64,000 nucleotides of DNA from Thuidium tamariscinum (GCA_947034885.2 OX344749.2:29651501-29715500), one strand, 5' to 3'; positions 42,143 through 54,432 are shown, counted from the first letter of the stretch. Notes: a model not told the origin generated them from the letters alone. Numbers and translations: made by a program.

Positions 42143-42579
42143 GGTAGTTGCTTTGGGCTCACGCTTCGTTGTGGCCGGCCACAGAAATGCAACCAGATGG
42201 GAAACTAGAAACGTGGCCAAGTTAAAGTTTCTTAGCAAACCCTTGTCGATGTCTAGCCTAACAAATAACTTGATGCAAATCTCCTTGACTGATTACTACC
42301 AATGTTTAAATGGGTACTGTACGTTACAGCAAAACGGCCTTGAGATGGGTCAAGTGCGCGCAAGCAACCCTGCATTCTAACAACGCAGGAACTATGGGCT
42401 ACGAGGGACCCTGCTCTGTGAAATGGCCTGGCCGGGGAGAGAGCAAGACCGAAGTGAACTCAATCGCTGGATCGAAGTGAAATCAATTCTGTGCTTCTTC
42501 TTCATTTATAGGTTCCAACTTCCATTCTGCAGAGGCATGATCAACTGCCTTGAGACCCACTCTACACATTTGGTTAATT

Positions 42580-42899
42580 ACTCCAACACACAAGTGCATT
42601 CGGCGAACACGCTCTCCCTCCGTCTCGAGCGCGTGCGCCTCATCCCGAGCGGCGCCCCTGCAGCAGCTCGCAAACACACGACCGACTCGTCGCCACCGCC
42701 GCGCAAGCGCTCCATCTCCAAAATCCTGCATGCGCCCGTCCCGCAAGTCCTGCCCTGCCGGAAACGGTCTCGAACAACGCGCCCGCACCCCCACCATCGC
42801 CATCAGCATCAGAATCATTCGCAGTAGGAACATCAAGACCTTCAGCTTTTCAAGCCCTTGAATCCCGACCCTCCAAGAAGCGCCCCAAAACAGAGCACG
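42580..42899 (+). other. GC-rich coding-like segment at the insertion edge
   Basis: A sharply GC-rich block with Pro/Ser/Ala-rich open frames. One frame ends SRPSKKRPKTEHGLE just at the insertion border, and an overlapping frame reads SSPPPRKRSISKILHAPV. Which frame, if any, was coding cannot be decided. It looks like an exon fragment captured from elsewhere. Confidence 0.35.
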
Positions 42900-43880
42900 G
42901 TTTGGAGTAACTTACCTTGAGCTAACGAGTTGGTTGGCCCACGCAGGCCTGACTCAAATCTTTGCAAAGAAGCTTCAGCGATCCACCTCGATTAGCCCCA
43001 GCCTTGAAGAAATACTCCGCAACATCAGGGTCATACTCGCCCATGACCTGAGTCCATGAGTCACATGTTGGATTGCAAATAAATTTAGGGCCACTTCATT
43101 GATGGCATTCCTATAAAAACATGTACAAGCGGTCACTACCACATTCTTCAAGTCTAGTTGCATTCTATACGTTCCGCGCGGATCTGTACGAAACGAAACA
43201 AAGCACGTTAGAAGTCATTAGGAGTGTCAAGGTGTGAGGACGAATGCAAGTACTGTCCCTCTCAACAAGCTCGATCAATAGTTTGACAGCCCTCCGTCGG
43301 TTGTTCTACAAGCTTTAGCTTGAAGCCAGCCACAACCAACTTAAGTGGAAAACAAACCAAGCTACTGTCAATGCAAGCATTTGATAACATAAATCTTCCT
43401 TTCGCATCTGAGAATATCTGGAGTTCTGAACCTTCTAAGGCGAAAATCTCATAGCAATCTGTAATATATATTCTATACCACATCGATCCCGCAACCTCCC
43501 TCTTGGCTTTCAGATAATGAAATCTTTATTTGCAATCAGTTCAAATTACAGGTCATTCAATTCCTGTGGCAGATTTGCCACCACTTCAATGATACAGGTA
43601 CTTCCTGAGCTGAATCCTCAAACCGTATCCCAAACCCTAACTCTCCGATGGAATGAATTATCGAAGTGTCTCCCTCCTGTAGTTGCTGCGCACATTCTAT
43701 GGAAGAAAATGCAATCAACATCACCTCTCCACAGTCACCTGTAAAACCATCATACAGTAACACCCCATATATATGCAAATTGCTCGAGTTAATCTTTGCT
43801 ACGCCATCTCCAAGTGAACTCCAGGACCCAATTGGATGTGCTTGCCACTGCTAGTCCTCGTCCGTAAACAAACATGTCTA

Positions 43881-45140
43881 CTACGGTACGACATCGAACT
43901 TGACCTCCACCAAGAAAGGTCCTGCATAGTCCTTCCTGATCGACACCCCCCAGTTTTGAACCACGTAATCCTTTTCAGGAAAGCTGTGCCAGGACTTGGT
44001 CAGCATGTGGAAAACCTTCAGAATAGTCCCCACGTCAATACCCAGGCCTCCAGAATTCAGCTGAGCATCCGGTTTGCGGAGGTAAGGTAACTTGAAAATG
44101 AGAACGACCACATCGTTCATGACACGAAGGCAAGTCCATGTTTCCTCCAGCTTCGGACATTCGCAGACGAGCTCCCACGTTTCGGCAGCCAACAACCTCT
44201 TCCAAACTCCATGCTGCCGACCTCGCGCACAAAGCTTGTACAAGTCCCCGGAGACGAAATCTACCGAATGCGCGATGTACTCGTCATCGCAAAAATCTCC
44301 ATGGGATTCGTAGAGATTAAAGATCTTGACACATCTGGCCTTTGTGTAGATAGCGGCAACGTTCTCGTGAAAGGAGGGTGAAGACATGTAGTGCATGGTG
44401 AATGCTTCCCTGTCATTCAAAAGAGCCATGTTGTCTTCCTCGTTTCTGCTCCATCGGTTCTCCACCGAATCGTAAACCTCCCAAAGCATCGAACCTGCCA
44501 CGGCATATTGGAATGTGATCGTATATCCACCTTGAGCTTCTGGCATAGAATCCATTCGTACGAAAGAGGGCAATGTGGACATTTTGCTGGGGTGGGGGAG
44601 TGCACGGCGAAAGCCAGTCACCACATTCATCACAAAAACTCGGAGCTCAAGCATGTCCCCGGGGTAAGTTCTCACTCTGTTTTCATGCTCAATGACACAC
44701 ACCAGGCCATTGACCGTTGCTGCGACGTTGGTATTCCAATCGACCTCCGGGCAACGCGCAATGCCAGGCCGGAAACACTCCTGCCCCTCGTCCTGGGTCA
44801 GGAACATGGTCCCATCCACCTTGTCGTGCACCATGAGAGCGATTCTCACCAAGGAAGCTCCTTCAAATGCAGCTTGGAAATGCGAAGATGTGATGCCCGA
44901 CCTCCAGGTTTTGTTCAAGGACCGCAACCGGAGGATGTCCTTTACTGGCAGTCGTGCAAAGACTCGTAGTAAGACCTCCTCGGGAAGTCTGCCCCATAGC
45001 TCGGAATCCAAAGTAGGAGCTGCATCTTCCTCAACTGCCACAAACTCCTTCCTCACGCGATTCTTCCCCAGAAATGCATCTTCAACGATGAGATGCTTGA
45101 GAGTCACCGAGCTGGTCTTCTCCGATGCACTTGCCGCCAT
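43881..45140 (-). CDS. F-box protein, left copy (419 aa)
   Basis: Substrate-recognition subunit expected to join SKP1 and cullin 1 in an SCF ubiquitin ligase. The F-box covers about residues 47-88 (LWGRLPEEVLLRVFARLP, then LRLRSLNKTWRS). The remaining 330 residues look like the beta-rich F-box-associated/kelch-like half common in plant families, without clear repeats. It is a single exon starting MAASASEKTSS. A TTTATT (AATAAA on the coding strand) lies about 350 bp downstream at 43527-43532. The protein is identical to that at 60223-61482. Target unknown. Confidence 0.9.
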   Translation of the reverse strand: MAASASEKTSSVTLKHLIVEDAFLGKNRVRKEFVAVEEDAAPTLDSELWGRLPEEVLLRVFARLPVKDILRLRSLNKTWRSGITSSHFQAAFEGASLVRIALMVHDKVDGTMFLTQDEGQECFRPGIARCPEVDWNTNVAATVNGLVCVIEHENRVRTYPGDMLELRVFVMNVVTGFRRALPHPSKMSTLPSFVRMDSMPEAQGGYTITFQYAVAGSMLWEVYDSVENRWSRNEEDNMALLNDREAFTMHYMSSPSFHENVAAIYTKARCVKIFNLYESHGDFCDDEYIAHSVDFVSGDLYKLCARGRQHGVWKRLLAAETWELVCECPKLEETWTCLRVMNDVVVLIFKLPYLRKPDAQLNSGGLGIDVGTILKVFHMLTKSWHSFPEKDYVVQNWGVSIRKDYAGPFLVEVKFDVVP

Positions 45141-47257
45141 GATGATAATTGCCTATATGAGCTGCCATAGCCGAACAATTTGGGATCAGTGCAACAAGTT
45201 TAAGAAGAAATTCCCACCTCTTGTTAACAACCTCAATTGATGTATTCTTTTAGCCTATGAACTACAATTGTTGGAAAATGTGGGAGCAAACCACTGTAGT
45301 CCAAATTTGCTGTCAATAGTTGAAAAAAAGAAAATAAATATAAAACAGTCTATCATTTACTTCACAAATTGTTTTAGGTAGCTTGTGTTGTGAGTTTTTG
45401 CCTTTAAACTATAAAAAATAACCTTTGAAATAACCTTTGAAAGATTCTATGGAAGAACACTCTAAGCACCCTTTTGATCACGTGACCGACTACATTTCTC
45501 TTCGTAGCACTATTGATTGACTACTCTAATAGGAACGCAATTTCCTTCTTACTATTAGTTTGCTAAGTTAGATTGATAAAACAAAAAACAATAGAAGATG
45601 AGTGCTAATGCCTACAACAGAGTGATTTGCAACAATAGCAAGGAAACAAACATAGAATATATTGATTATGAGTACATAAGTGCTCACAACTCTTAAATCT
45701 CTTTAAAACAGAAACTAGCAACGCAAGCTTGATCTTGCGATAGTTGGACGCAAAAGAAGGCTAATCGTGCTACTTTGGAGATGAAGAAGGTAGAGAAGGA
45801 CATTCTACAGTCACATCCCTCCAAATGTGGACCGAGACGCAACACGAAGAAAACCCTAAGGAAGAAAACCCTAAGGCTACCACTATGACGTATTCTTTTC
45901 ACAACATTGTCTATCGTAGGCACCGGTACATAATGTTGTTTGGTACCTTTGTTTGACCAAAGTCTTGAAAGATTTCAAGAAAATACTTCTATTAAATAGC
46001 TCCTTTTATAAATAGCATGTTGTCCATTCTTTAGATAGTTGGAAATTTATTTATCACCTTTCAATGAAGATATATAGTATTTAAAACTTTTCAAAAACCT
46101 TAAGTTTTAATTGTCTTTACATCAAATAAATCAACTTGTAAAAGTCTTTGGTCATACATATATATATGCACAATGAATTTTAATAATAATTGTGCCAAAT
46201 ATATAGATTTAAAATATTATAACTAGTAATTATTCATGCAATAAAAATAGGGATTTGCAAATTACAATAAATGCCCATGCTAATGTATATTGAAATCAAA
46301 AAGTATTAAGAGATTGGACCTATTTAATCTAATTAAATGATCTTCCTTCAAAAAGAATGAAAATCTCTAAGGGCTCAAAATTGATAAATATGCATCCAAA
46401 AAGTTTTTTGGCAAATTGCATTGTGCATATTAAATTTAGATGTTTCATTGATAGCATTTGAAATATGATTTTTCACTTTTAAATATAGTTTTTTGAAATC
46501 AATAGAAGTATATTTTAATTTTTTATTATTTAAAAAAAATTCCAATTTCAATTTTTTCGATGTTCAACAATTCAAAATAATCTCTCAATAGTTAAAGACT
46601 AAATCACTTAAATTGTGAATACTAGTTATTAAATACAACTTTAAGAAATAATTTATTAACAACTCTCAAATGCTAGTAGTAAACTATGATCCATGATAGA
46701 TCAATCATATCCATTAAGTTACATCAACTAGTTTACAAATTGATATTTTTCAATAGAATTTGGAGCCCCAATTGATATAGGAAGTGTTTTCCATTGTAAA
46801 TATTTGTGATTTCCATTAAAAAAAAGTTCATCCATTGCACTTTTAAGACAATTGTCATTGGTGAATTTGGTATTGTAGAAATGATGATAGTAATTTTTCA
46901 TCCATCATATTTTTGGATTGTCATTATATTGCATACAAGAATATTCACCTTCTTTGCAACAACTAATTCATAACTTTCAAAGAAGTTAGCCTTACAATTT
47001 GTTTAAGCATATCATTAAAAAGTCAAAAGTAGAGATTATGGAATTGAAGGCCTTTAACCCCTAATGATCCCAAATGACCATTTTTGGTTGATGCCTTTCT
47101 TTTTTGAGTTGCCCTTCCTCAAATTTTGAATCAAAAAACAAACAAGTGTTATATCTAAAAATTGAATTGCATCATAAATCCAATAGCAATAGTTTTATTA
47201 GATTCCAAGATAACTTTGCCTTGTAAAATTCTTTAAAATTGAGCAACGTGGGAATCA

Positions 47258-47415
47258 TTGGTAATCAAGTATTCAAAGAACTATAGAAGATTTCCACTTT
47301 CCACTCCTAAAACCGAGGATGAATGCTTGTATTTCCATGCTATATGGGACTATGGGAGAATCCCTTGTCATTCATCGGACCTTTCTGGTCTGTGGCGTCC
47401 TTACAAGGTTAAATG
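47258..47415. mobile_element. Degenerate relative of TIR module family B (left arm)
   Basis: Resembles the reverse complement of 6489-6726: TATAGAAGATTTCC, then CTTTCCACTCCTAAAACCGAGG, and a CTTACAAGGTTAAATGG end. The terminal repeats are worn. The mirrored copy in the right arm is at about 53080-53236, within 10 bp of the right-arm insertion point. Confidence 0.45.
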
Positions 47416-50047
47416 GTTTTGGCAAACTACAAGTTCTAGATTAATAATATCTATTCATTCAATTAGTTAGTTTGTTTTGTTTTTTGTGGTGAGATTTCTA
47501 AAACCATGCATCATTTGGTCACGATTGAAGTAATCGCATTTCAACTCATGACAAAAAATATTGAACTTTGAAGTTCTTATGAATTTTAAAAAATTACTTT
47601 TGCTTTCATTTTATTACATTGTGGAATTAGTGGATTAACTCCATTGCGGAGACCACTTCCATAAAAACCACTAGGTCACTTTTTTTTGTAGTTATTGCAA
47701 TTGTGCCAAGGTGTATGTAGACAAGTTTAAGCCCCAAAGTCCCAAGGCCAATTTTTTCCATCATAAATTCACTTATACAATTGCAAAGTCTATTAAAACT
47801 TTTAGAATAAAATTTGTTAGGATCCACTTTGAGTTGAATTGAATTTTTTTTTGTAGTTTCATTGATCTTTTTAATTTGGTATTTGTTTTGAAATCTCCTA
47901 CTTTTACTTCATTTTTAGAATTTAAAAGAAATTGCAATATAAAATTAAGTGTATTTCCTTGAAATGAATACGCACAATTTGTGAAGAATAATCATCAATG
48001 TCAACATGAAACTAAACTAAGAACACTCGAATATAAATCACAATAATACTTATGTTTACACTTCTTAAAGAATTGAATTCAAAAGTATTGTGATTTTGAT
48101 GACCTCAATTACTTTTCTTGCCACAATTGAAAATTTGAAATCAACACAAAGTGTCTTAGGTGACAATTAATCAACACAAGATTAGATTTTAGATTGTATA
48201 AGTTTCCATAGTTATTATGTAATCATTGTTTAAGAATCAAGGGCATTGAAAGTGAGATTTTGTTGAGATTGGATTTACTTATAGTGCTTCTTTAGCCCAT
48301 TGGCTATAAATTGACAATAATATCCTCAACCAGAGATTGCTTTTTCATCCATTTTGTTAGATGACAAGAGCGTTGCCATCTACACTAATGACATCCTTAA
48401 TGCAACATTTAAATCTTTGGAAATCATTTGCCAATCTTACATCATCTTTTATAGCTAGCTACCTCTTCACTAAAAAAGGAGGATAAATATGATTGAAATT
48501 GCCAAAAACATCACTAGGAAATTAGAAATATTCCAAATGATTGTTGATTTTAGTTTACAAATGTCAGATAACATTATAGGAAAAAGTATCTATGTGGTGG
48601 ATGAATGTCCCCAAAATGGGTGATTTTCTCATCCACTAGCATTTTACAATGCATGTCTTGTGACCAATAAGAAAACCAAGTTAAGCTTTGATTAGTATTT
48701 AAAGAAGACTTGTAGATATGATAGGAGTCCTAGAGCATTTAAGACATTCAAATAAGGTTCAAGTTCTTTTTTTTCATTACTTTAAGAGATAAATTGTGTT
48801 TTTTTTATTTTCACAATAAAGAATTAAGGATTGTATAATTCTTATATAGAAGTACATAGAAATGGAGATGATTGCATTTGGAAAAAAAATCCAAGATACC
48901 AAAAGGAAGATTGAAACTAAAGTATTACAGAACGCAATTCACTCATATCAATAATTCTTGTAAAGATTATGATATTTTGTGTTTGAAGCTATTTATAAGT
49001 ATTTTTAATTGACCATACAATTAGAATAGAAGTCAAATTGAATTTTAATCTTGTTTTTTTTGTTTCTTTTTGTTTATGAGCATTGCATAAGTTGCTATTT
49101 GCACAATGACAAGTTTAAATCCAATGTCGATTTTTTGTATGTCTTAACCTGTTTTGTTCTTTTTTTTTTTTTATTACTGTTTGACAATTTTTTTTACTTT
49201 TACTTTTACTTTTTTTTCTCTTAGTTTTTGATTTTAGAAAGAGAAAGTTGACTTTTCATTCAAGAACTACTAAATTTAAAGATAAACAGTTTTGATATTT
49301 AGTTGACTTAAGAAACTTAAATGATTGACTTTTGTATTGCTTGGCCATCGAAGGACAATTTCTTTCTGATTTTCGTAGCCTTCATCTAGCTTTTACTTTA
49401 GGGAATTTAGCTTCATGAAAACTTTCAACCAACATCAATCCTTGTTCTGATTTAACTTCAACACACATCTAGAGGTTTCACTTGAATCCTAAAACTTTTA
49501 TATCAATTTTATTACCTAACGCTTGTTTGATTGAGTACCCATTTCAATTTCAATACAAATCTTTTGTAAATGTTGCTTGTAATATAGTGGAAACACCCAA
49601 AATCGTCCAAATAAGGAATTCAACATAGTTGGAGGCAACGTTTTCTAAAAATGATATTTTTCTAGTATTAGCGAGTGAAAATCATGAATATTAAAGAAAA
49701 ATAGATTTTTCGGATACAATATGTAATTTCTACAAATTTTCAAAGTATTGGCTCCGTAGACCTATGGAACTATCTTTTAGGTGCCCTTAAAACTAAACCC
49801 TGCGAAAATCAGCATTCAGCCAACCAAATTTCCTTGTGTGTCCTTCAGTTGTATCAACAAAATTATAATAATACATGTGGCGAACACATTAAGGGAAGTC
49901 TACTGATGCATTTGGGTGAATCTACAATCCACTGCAAGGAACAGGTGCGGGAATGGGTGTTTTGCCCTTAGTAGAAATATCCATGGAATAGATTATACAT
50001 TAACAACATTCCACCTATTTACTTTCACCTAATAATAGCCTATGCTA

Positions 50048-51143
50048 CATAAGAGGATTTCTGGCCCCTAAGAAGTCTGTTTCAAGGGTGTTCCCAAAAA
50101 CTGTTCCCACTGCTGCAAACCAGCCCCTTGTTATTCTGAATTTTTGAATTTTGAAAAAAAAAATTAAAATTTTTTTTTCAAAAAATTTCAGAATTTTGAA
50201 AAAAGAAACAAAATTATTTAAAATTATTTTTTTTCAAGAAAATATTTTTAAAATATTAAAATATAAATTAAAATAAGTAATTAATTAGTATTTTCTGATG
50301 TGGTAGTTGCTCGACCACATCAGCACTGCATTCCTGGGCAATTGCAAGAAACACTTGTCCTATTTTCCGTCACACCTCATGTAATGATTTATTTTTTGGC
50401 TATAACTTCTATGTTTTGGCTTCAAATGACTCAAGATTTATAGAGAAGATACTCATAGATACCATACACATTCTCTAATTTTTTCATAATTTTCAAAAAT
50501 AGTTTGATTTTAAAATAGTACTAGTGATTGAATGTCACACTTGGCAGTTTAGGGGTTTTTAGTCACTAAGGAGTACCTTTTTTTTAATGATTTTGAGATG
50601 AAATTTAGATGAGATGGTCTCTTAATAGACTTATAGCTCTCCACATGAGGGATTTTGAGAAAAGTTATTTTTATGACATGTAGAAGTCTACAAAGTGATC
50701 TTCCTTCTGGTTGCATTTTGAAACATATAAAGTATTATTTTAGTGATTTTTTTGATGAATGACCATCTCCATAAAGTTGTTGCAAATGACCACTTTTTAT
50801 TTTTTGTATTTACTTATTTTTACTAATTTTCCCAAATTAAAACATGAAGGTATGTATTTTCTTGAGATTTGGCACTTTTTAAGTTCTACTTAGAGAATTT
50901 TTCTATCAATTTCCTTCTGTGAAAACCTTCATTTTAGAGGTGTATACATTATTCATGTTTTTCAAAAAAAATTCAAATTACTAATTTTCTAATTTTAAAG
51001 TACTCCAGAAAAAGTCATGAGTATTGTAGTAAAACGCAACAAATAGGACAAGTGTTTCTTGCAATCACCCTCCTAGCATTCCCAATGTGTTCCTAGCGTT
51101 TGGGAACTCGCAGTCTTGTAAACCAGCGGAAAATCTTCTTATG
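50048..51143. mobile_element. CATAAGA-family TIR element, long form (about 1.1 kb)
   Basis: Ends CATAAGAGGATTT and, inverted, CATAAGAAGATTT. It shares the GATGTGGTAGTTGCTCGACC hairpin motif and the GTTTCAAGGGTGTTC-like start with 13217-13515. It is non-coding. A piece (AAACGCAACAAATAGGACAA, near 51030) also occurs near 39265. Confidence 0.6.
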
Positions 51144-51516
51144 ACCACAATAATAAAGATGGATGATGAAAGCTTTATCATATGGATGAGGTGCATGACA
51201 TGACTTATTGATTGCAGTTTGGTGATCCGCATGGTTACTAATTTGTTAAATAGAATTGAGATATTGATTTCATATTGTTACTTATGTGATTTAAGTGGTT
51301 ACCAATATTTTATATAGATTTAATATATAATGATTTGATATAGGTTTGGTTAGAAGAGAAGGCTTTAGTTTCAAATGGAAAGTCTCTAATTTAAAGGAAT
51401 GGCTTTCAGTGCATTGATTTGGTTTCTTTCTAACATGATTGCTATATTTGTTTTGATGAGCTTTTGCAAGAAATGTATTTGGATTACTTTGATGTAATAA
51501 ACTATAAGGTAGTTAT

Positions 51517-51799
51517 ATTAGGGGGAATTTGAAGCAAGGGAGGGCTATTTTAGACTTGTTCCCTTCGCTGTCTTGAAACATATAAAAATCGTTGGGCTAC
51601 TGTCAAGGAATAAGTACCCAAATAAATAAATTTGGGAGGGGGGGTCCTAAAATATGAAAAAAAGTCCAACATTTAAAAAAAAAAAAAAAAAATGACATGG
51701 CCAAGTCTCGGCTACGTTGGATTCCTGCCACTACATAGTTCCTTCATTCCCTACACTTCCAGAACTCGTAGTCTTGTTTTGGCCTCAATCTCTCCTAAT
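51517..51799. mobile_element. ATTAGGAGGGATT-type TIR element, copy 2
   Basis: Begins ATTAGGGGGAATTTGAAG and ends TCAATCTCTCCTAAT. The core (GGGGTCCTAAAATATGAAAA, then a poly-A run, then GACATGGCCAAG) matches 39479-39756 with substitutions. Confidence 0.65.
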
Positions 51800-52253
51800 G
51801 GCTAGAAACTAAAAAGGAGGGGGAATTGGGGATTTTAAGTGATTAAAATCAAAGCTTTGCTATCATGATAATTTTATACTAAAAAATAAAGAAAATGAGT
51901 GTATTAATATCTAAAGTAACACATACAAAGCCAAAGTTTCTTCGTTTTGGACGTTTCAATTAGGTGGACCAAAGAAAAGAAAGGGGAGTTTTAAAATAAT
52001 TGAAATATCACCAACACGCAAAGTCAAAGATTCATTGTAAGTTTAGAAATGGCATTAAAAAAATGTGAAAAATGTAGAAATACTCACTCATCAAGCTCAT
52101 ACAAAAATAACAAATACAAAGTAATGTGACATTCTATACAATTTTGACTAGTCACATTGTTGAGATTCATCTTAAATAATTTTGAAGTATCAATGGCCTC
52201 TAAACTATAATTATAAATTCCATAAGAATTAGAATATTATTAAACTATAAAAC

Positions 52254-53246
52254 ATGATTCTTAAACAATGATTACATAATAACTATGGAAACTTATACAA
52301 TCTAAAATCTAATCTTGTGTTGATTAATTGTCACCTAAGACACTTTGTGTTGATTTCAAATTTTCAATTGTGGCAAGAAAAGTAATTGAGGTCATCAAAA
52401 TCACAATACTTTTGAATTCAATTCTTTAAGAAGTGTAAACATAAGTATTATTGTGATTTATATTCGAGTGTTCTTAGTTTAGTTTCATGTTGACATTGAT
52501 GATTATTCTTCACAAATTGTGCGTATTCATTTCAAGGAAATACACTTAATTTTATATTGCAATTTCTTTTAAATTCTAAAAATGAAGTAAAAGTAGGAGA
52601 TTTCAAAACAAATACCAAATTAAAAAGATCAATGAAACTACAAAAAAAAATTCAATTCAACTCAAAGTGGATCCTAACAAATTTTATTCTAAAAGTTTTA
52701 ATAGACTTTGCAATTGTATAAGTGAATTTATGATGGAAAAAATTGGCCTTGGGACTTTGGGGCTTAAACTTGTCTACATACACCTTGGCACAATTGCAAT
52801 AACTACAAAAAAAAGTGACCTAGTGGTTTTTATGGAAGTGGTCTCCGCAATGGAGTTAATCCACTAATTCCACAATGTAATAAAATGAAAGCAAAAGTAA
52901 TTTTTTAAAATTCATAAGAACTTCAAAGTTCAATATTTTTTGTCATGAGTTGAAATGCGATTACTTCAATCGTGACCAAATGATGCATGGTTTTAGAAAT
53001 CTCACCACAAAAAACAAAACAAACTAACTAATTGAATGAATAGATATTATTAATCTAGAACTTGTAGTTTGCCAAAACCATTTAACCTTGTAAGGACGCC
53101 ACAGACCAGAAAGGTCCGATGAATGACAAGGGATTCTCCCATAGTCCCATATAGCATGGAAATACAAGCATTCATCCTCGGTTTTAGGAGTGGAAAGTGG
53201 AAATCTTCTATAGTTCTTTGAATACTTGATTACCAATGATTCCCAC
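52254..53246. repeat. Palindrome, inner right arm, proximal part
   Basis: Exact reverse complement of about 47247-48239 in the parts compared, from TGATTCTTA to CCAATGATTCCCAC, where the right-arm insertion begins. Confidence 0.95.
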
Positions 53247-53658
53247 GGTTTTAGAAATGTTGAATTCCAAAGGGACCTCCCGCATCCTTACAGGATTAAC
53301 TCCAAGAAGATTGAGGGTGTTTGAGCATAGTTCTTGCCTTTTTCTTCAAGTGACAACCTACTTAGAGCACCTTCTCTATCTTGGAGACATTCACCTACAA
53401 TTGCATGCTTGCTCATTTCTCAATTGGATTGCACGGACGTATTCGACGGGAATAGAAAAGCATCTTAGGTCTCTTTGTTTCAATAAGTATGTAATATTCA
53501 CATTTCAAATTTTCAAAATTGCAGTTGCAAAAACCAATTAGCCCTAAGCCACCCAAGCAACCAGGCAGCCTTGAGTTTCAAGAAGGGCTCCCTTCATTGG
53601 GGCCCTTCAAGGCATTGACGGACCAGATGGAAGGGCAAGTTGCTTGGGCCAACATGGT

Positions 53659-53910
53659 AAATCTCATTTTACTAGGGGTTGACAAGGGTTTGGGGTTTAT
53701 ATTTGTGTTGGGTTTTTTGGTATGTTTAAGGTTTTTCTTGCTAACTTAGGGTCTCTGATTTTGAATCTAAATTTTGAATTTGAAAAATCTCATTTTACTA
53801 GGGGTTGATAAGGGTTTGGGGTTTATATTTGTGTTGGATTTTTTTGGTATGTTTACGGTTCCCCTTGCTAATTTGGGGTCTTTGATTCTGAATCTGAATT
53901 CAGAATTTTT
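53659..53910. repeat. Two-copy 126-bp tandem repeat
   Basis: Units start AAATCTCATTTTACTAGGGG at 53659 and 53785 and differ by scattered substitutions. Confidence 0.88.
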
Positions 53911-54318
53911 TTTTCTTGAAATTAAAATTTTTCTTAGCGTTTTCCTTGAGGGTTTTGATGGTATTATTTAACGCGGTCCCCAAAATAGTATCATGTCACA
54001 CCCTTGCATCTGGTCCATCAATGTAGTGAAGAGCCCCGATGAAGGGAGCCCTTCCTGAAACTCGAGGTTGGCTGGAGACGAGGCTAAGCCACTGTTAACC
54101 CTGAAACGTCTCAATCCTTTTTTGAATTTTTGCACATTTTTGCTTATAGTTTTGTACAGATATATCTTTTACCAAAATTTAATGAATTTGGTCATGAAGG
54201 AAGGTTGTCTTCTCTAGATTCAAGTGTTACATTTGATAAATTAGAAGTTAATTGGATGAAACAGTGCCTTGAAGGCCTCTGTTCATCATCCAGAATATGG
54301 ACATCGGAGCGCTTCAGG

Positions 54319-54432
54319 GTTAATCCTGTTTGGTAATGAGTTGGGTCCCTCCGGACGGGGGGAGGGTTGCGCCTTTGTTAATCCGGTTTGGTATTGAGTT
54401 GGGTCCCTCCGGAGAGGGGGGAGGGCTGCGCC
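54319..54432. repeat. Duplicated U2 3' tail (2 x 58 bp)
   Basis: Units begin GTTAATCC at 54319 and 54377 and both run through GAGTTGGGTCCCTCCGGA to GCGCC. The second unit contains the real U2 3' end on the minus strand, so the U2 terminus and its downstream flank were tandemly copied. Confidence 0.75.

Larger units (their letters stand above)
39136..42922. mobile_element. 3.74-kb insertion with TIRs and 23-bp flanking direct repeats
   Basis: Absent from the right arm, where one copy of the flank runs straight through near 62440-62465. The direct repeats (39136-39158 and 42900-42922) both read GTTTGGAGTAACTTACCTTG plus three bases. Just inside are 12-bp inverted repeats, CCGTGCTCTGTT at 39161-39172 and its complement at 42889-42900. 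The load includes a younger TIR element, a 61-bp tandem array, a zinc-ribbon protein gene and a GC-rich coding-like piece. No transposase is recognised. The 23-bp duplication is longer than usual for cut-and-paste elements. A gene-carrying (Pack-type) element or a repair-mediated insertion are both possible. Confidence 0.65.
38584..43183 (-). pseudogene. Canopy/DUF3456-like gene, left copy: nonsense mutation and 3.7-kb intron insertion
   Basis: The exons read in one frame: 43183-43143, 43047-42916, 39100-38990, 38970-38880 and 38813-38665, possibly followed by a short exon from about 38583. The peptide contains GEYDPDVAEYFFKAG, LKLLCKDLSQAC, PDEAFTPKVGKQAE and LYMQNEAPGLKYYSRED, then an acidic Asp tract. 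The acidic-Tyr-rich start and C-x-D-L-S-x-x-C pattern resemble plant canopy/DUF3456 (TLR4-regulator-like) proteins; this match is tentative. The N-terminal part of the gene is missing. Exon 2 ends with CGT TAG CTC AAG (stop at 42924-42922) where the right copy has TGG. The following intron, 56 nt on the right, is swollen by the 39159-42899 insertion. Its donor GTAAGT stays intact, and a second copy of it sits at 39151. Confidence 0.6.
42923..48239. repeat. Palindrome, inner left arm (5.3 kb)
   Basis: Reverse complement of 58108-62438 plus 52254-53246. Apart from a few changes at the outer edge (for example at 42923 and 43155), I found no mismatch in the parts compared. These include the whole F-box coding region at protein level and AT-rich spacer near 45.7, 47.3 and 47.7 kb. 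The inner end is TAAGAATCA at 48231-48239. Confidence 0.95.
49200..52080. repeat. Dispersed repeat, inverted copy
   Basis: Diverged reverse-complement match to about 28400-30930. It is interrupted by the CATAAGA element (50048-51143) and the element at 51517-51799, neither of which is in the other copy. Borders are approximate. Confidence 0.6.
48240..52253. other. Palindrome spacer (4.0 kb)
   Basis: Lies between the inner ends of the two arms and is not itself symmetrical. It is AT-rich, gene-free, and largely made of the inverted copy of a dispersed repeat (49200-52080) with two TIR elements inside. Confidence 0.85.

Noticed and set aside
42483-42836. 117-aa minus-strand frame in the GC-rich insertion edge
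   Set aside because: GC-rich DNA stays open in several frames by chance; no frame could be preferred.
44391-44969. 192-aa and 182-aa open frames antisense to the F-box gene (and mirrored at 60123-60972)
   Set aside because: They are shadows of the F-box reading frame, with no domain and no independent signals.
45693-45923. 76-aa frame present in both arms (also 59440-59670)
   Set aside because: Identity only reflects the palindrome; the peptide has a duplicated RVFF phrase and no domain.
47627-47827. 66-aa frame present in both arms (also 52667-52867)
   Set aside because: Begins with GTG, AT-rich, no family resemblance; preserved by the arm duplication alone.
45240-48239. Long terminal repeats of a retrotransposon
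   Set aside because: The repeat is inverted, not direct, with no primer-binding site, polypurine tract or gag/pol coding between copies.
53236-53541. 101-aa frame at the start of the right-arm insertion
   Set aside because: It starts in the arm and crosses the junction; no recognisable domain, possibly a gene fragment.
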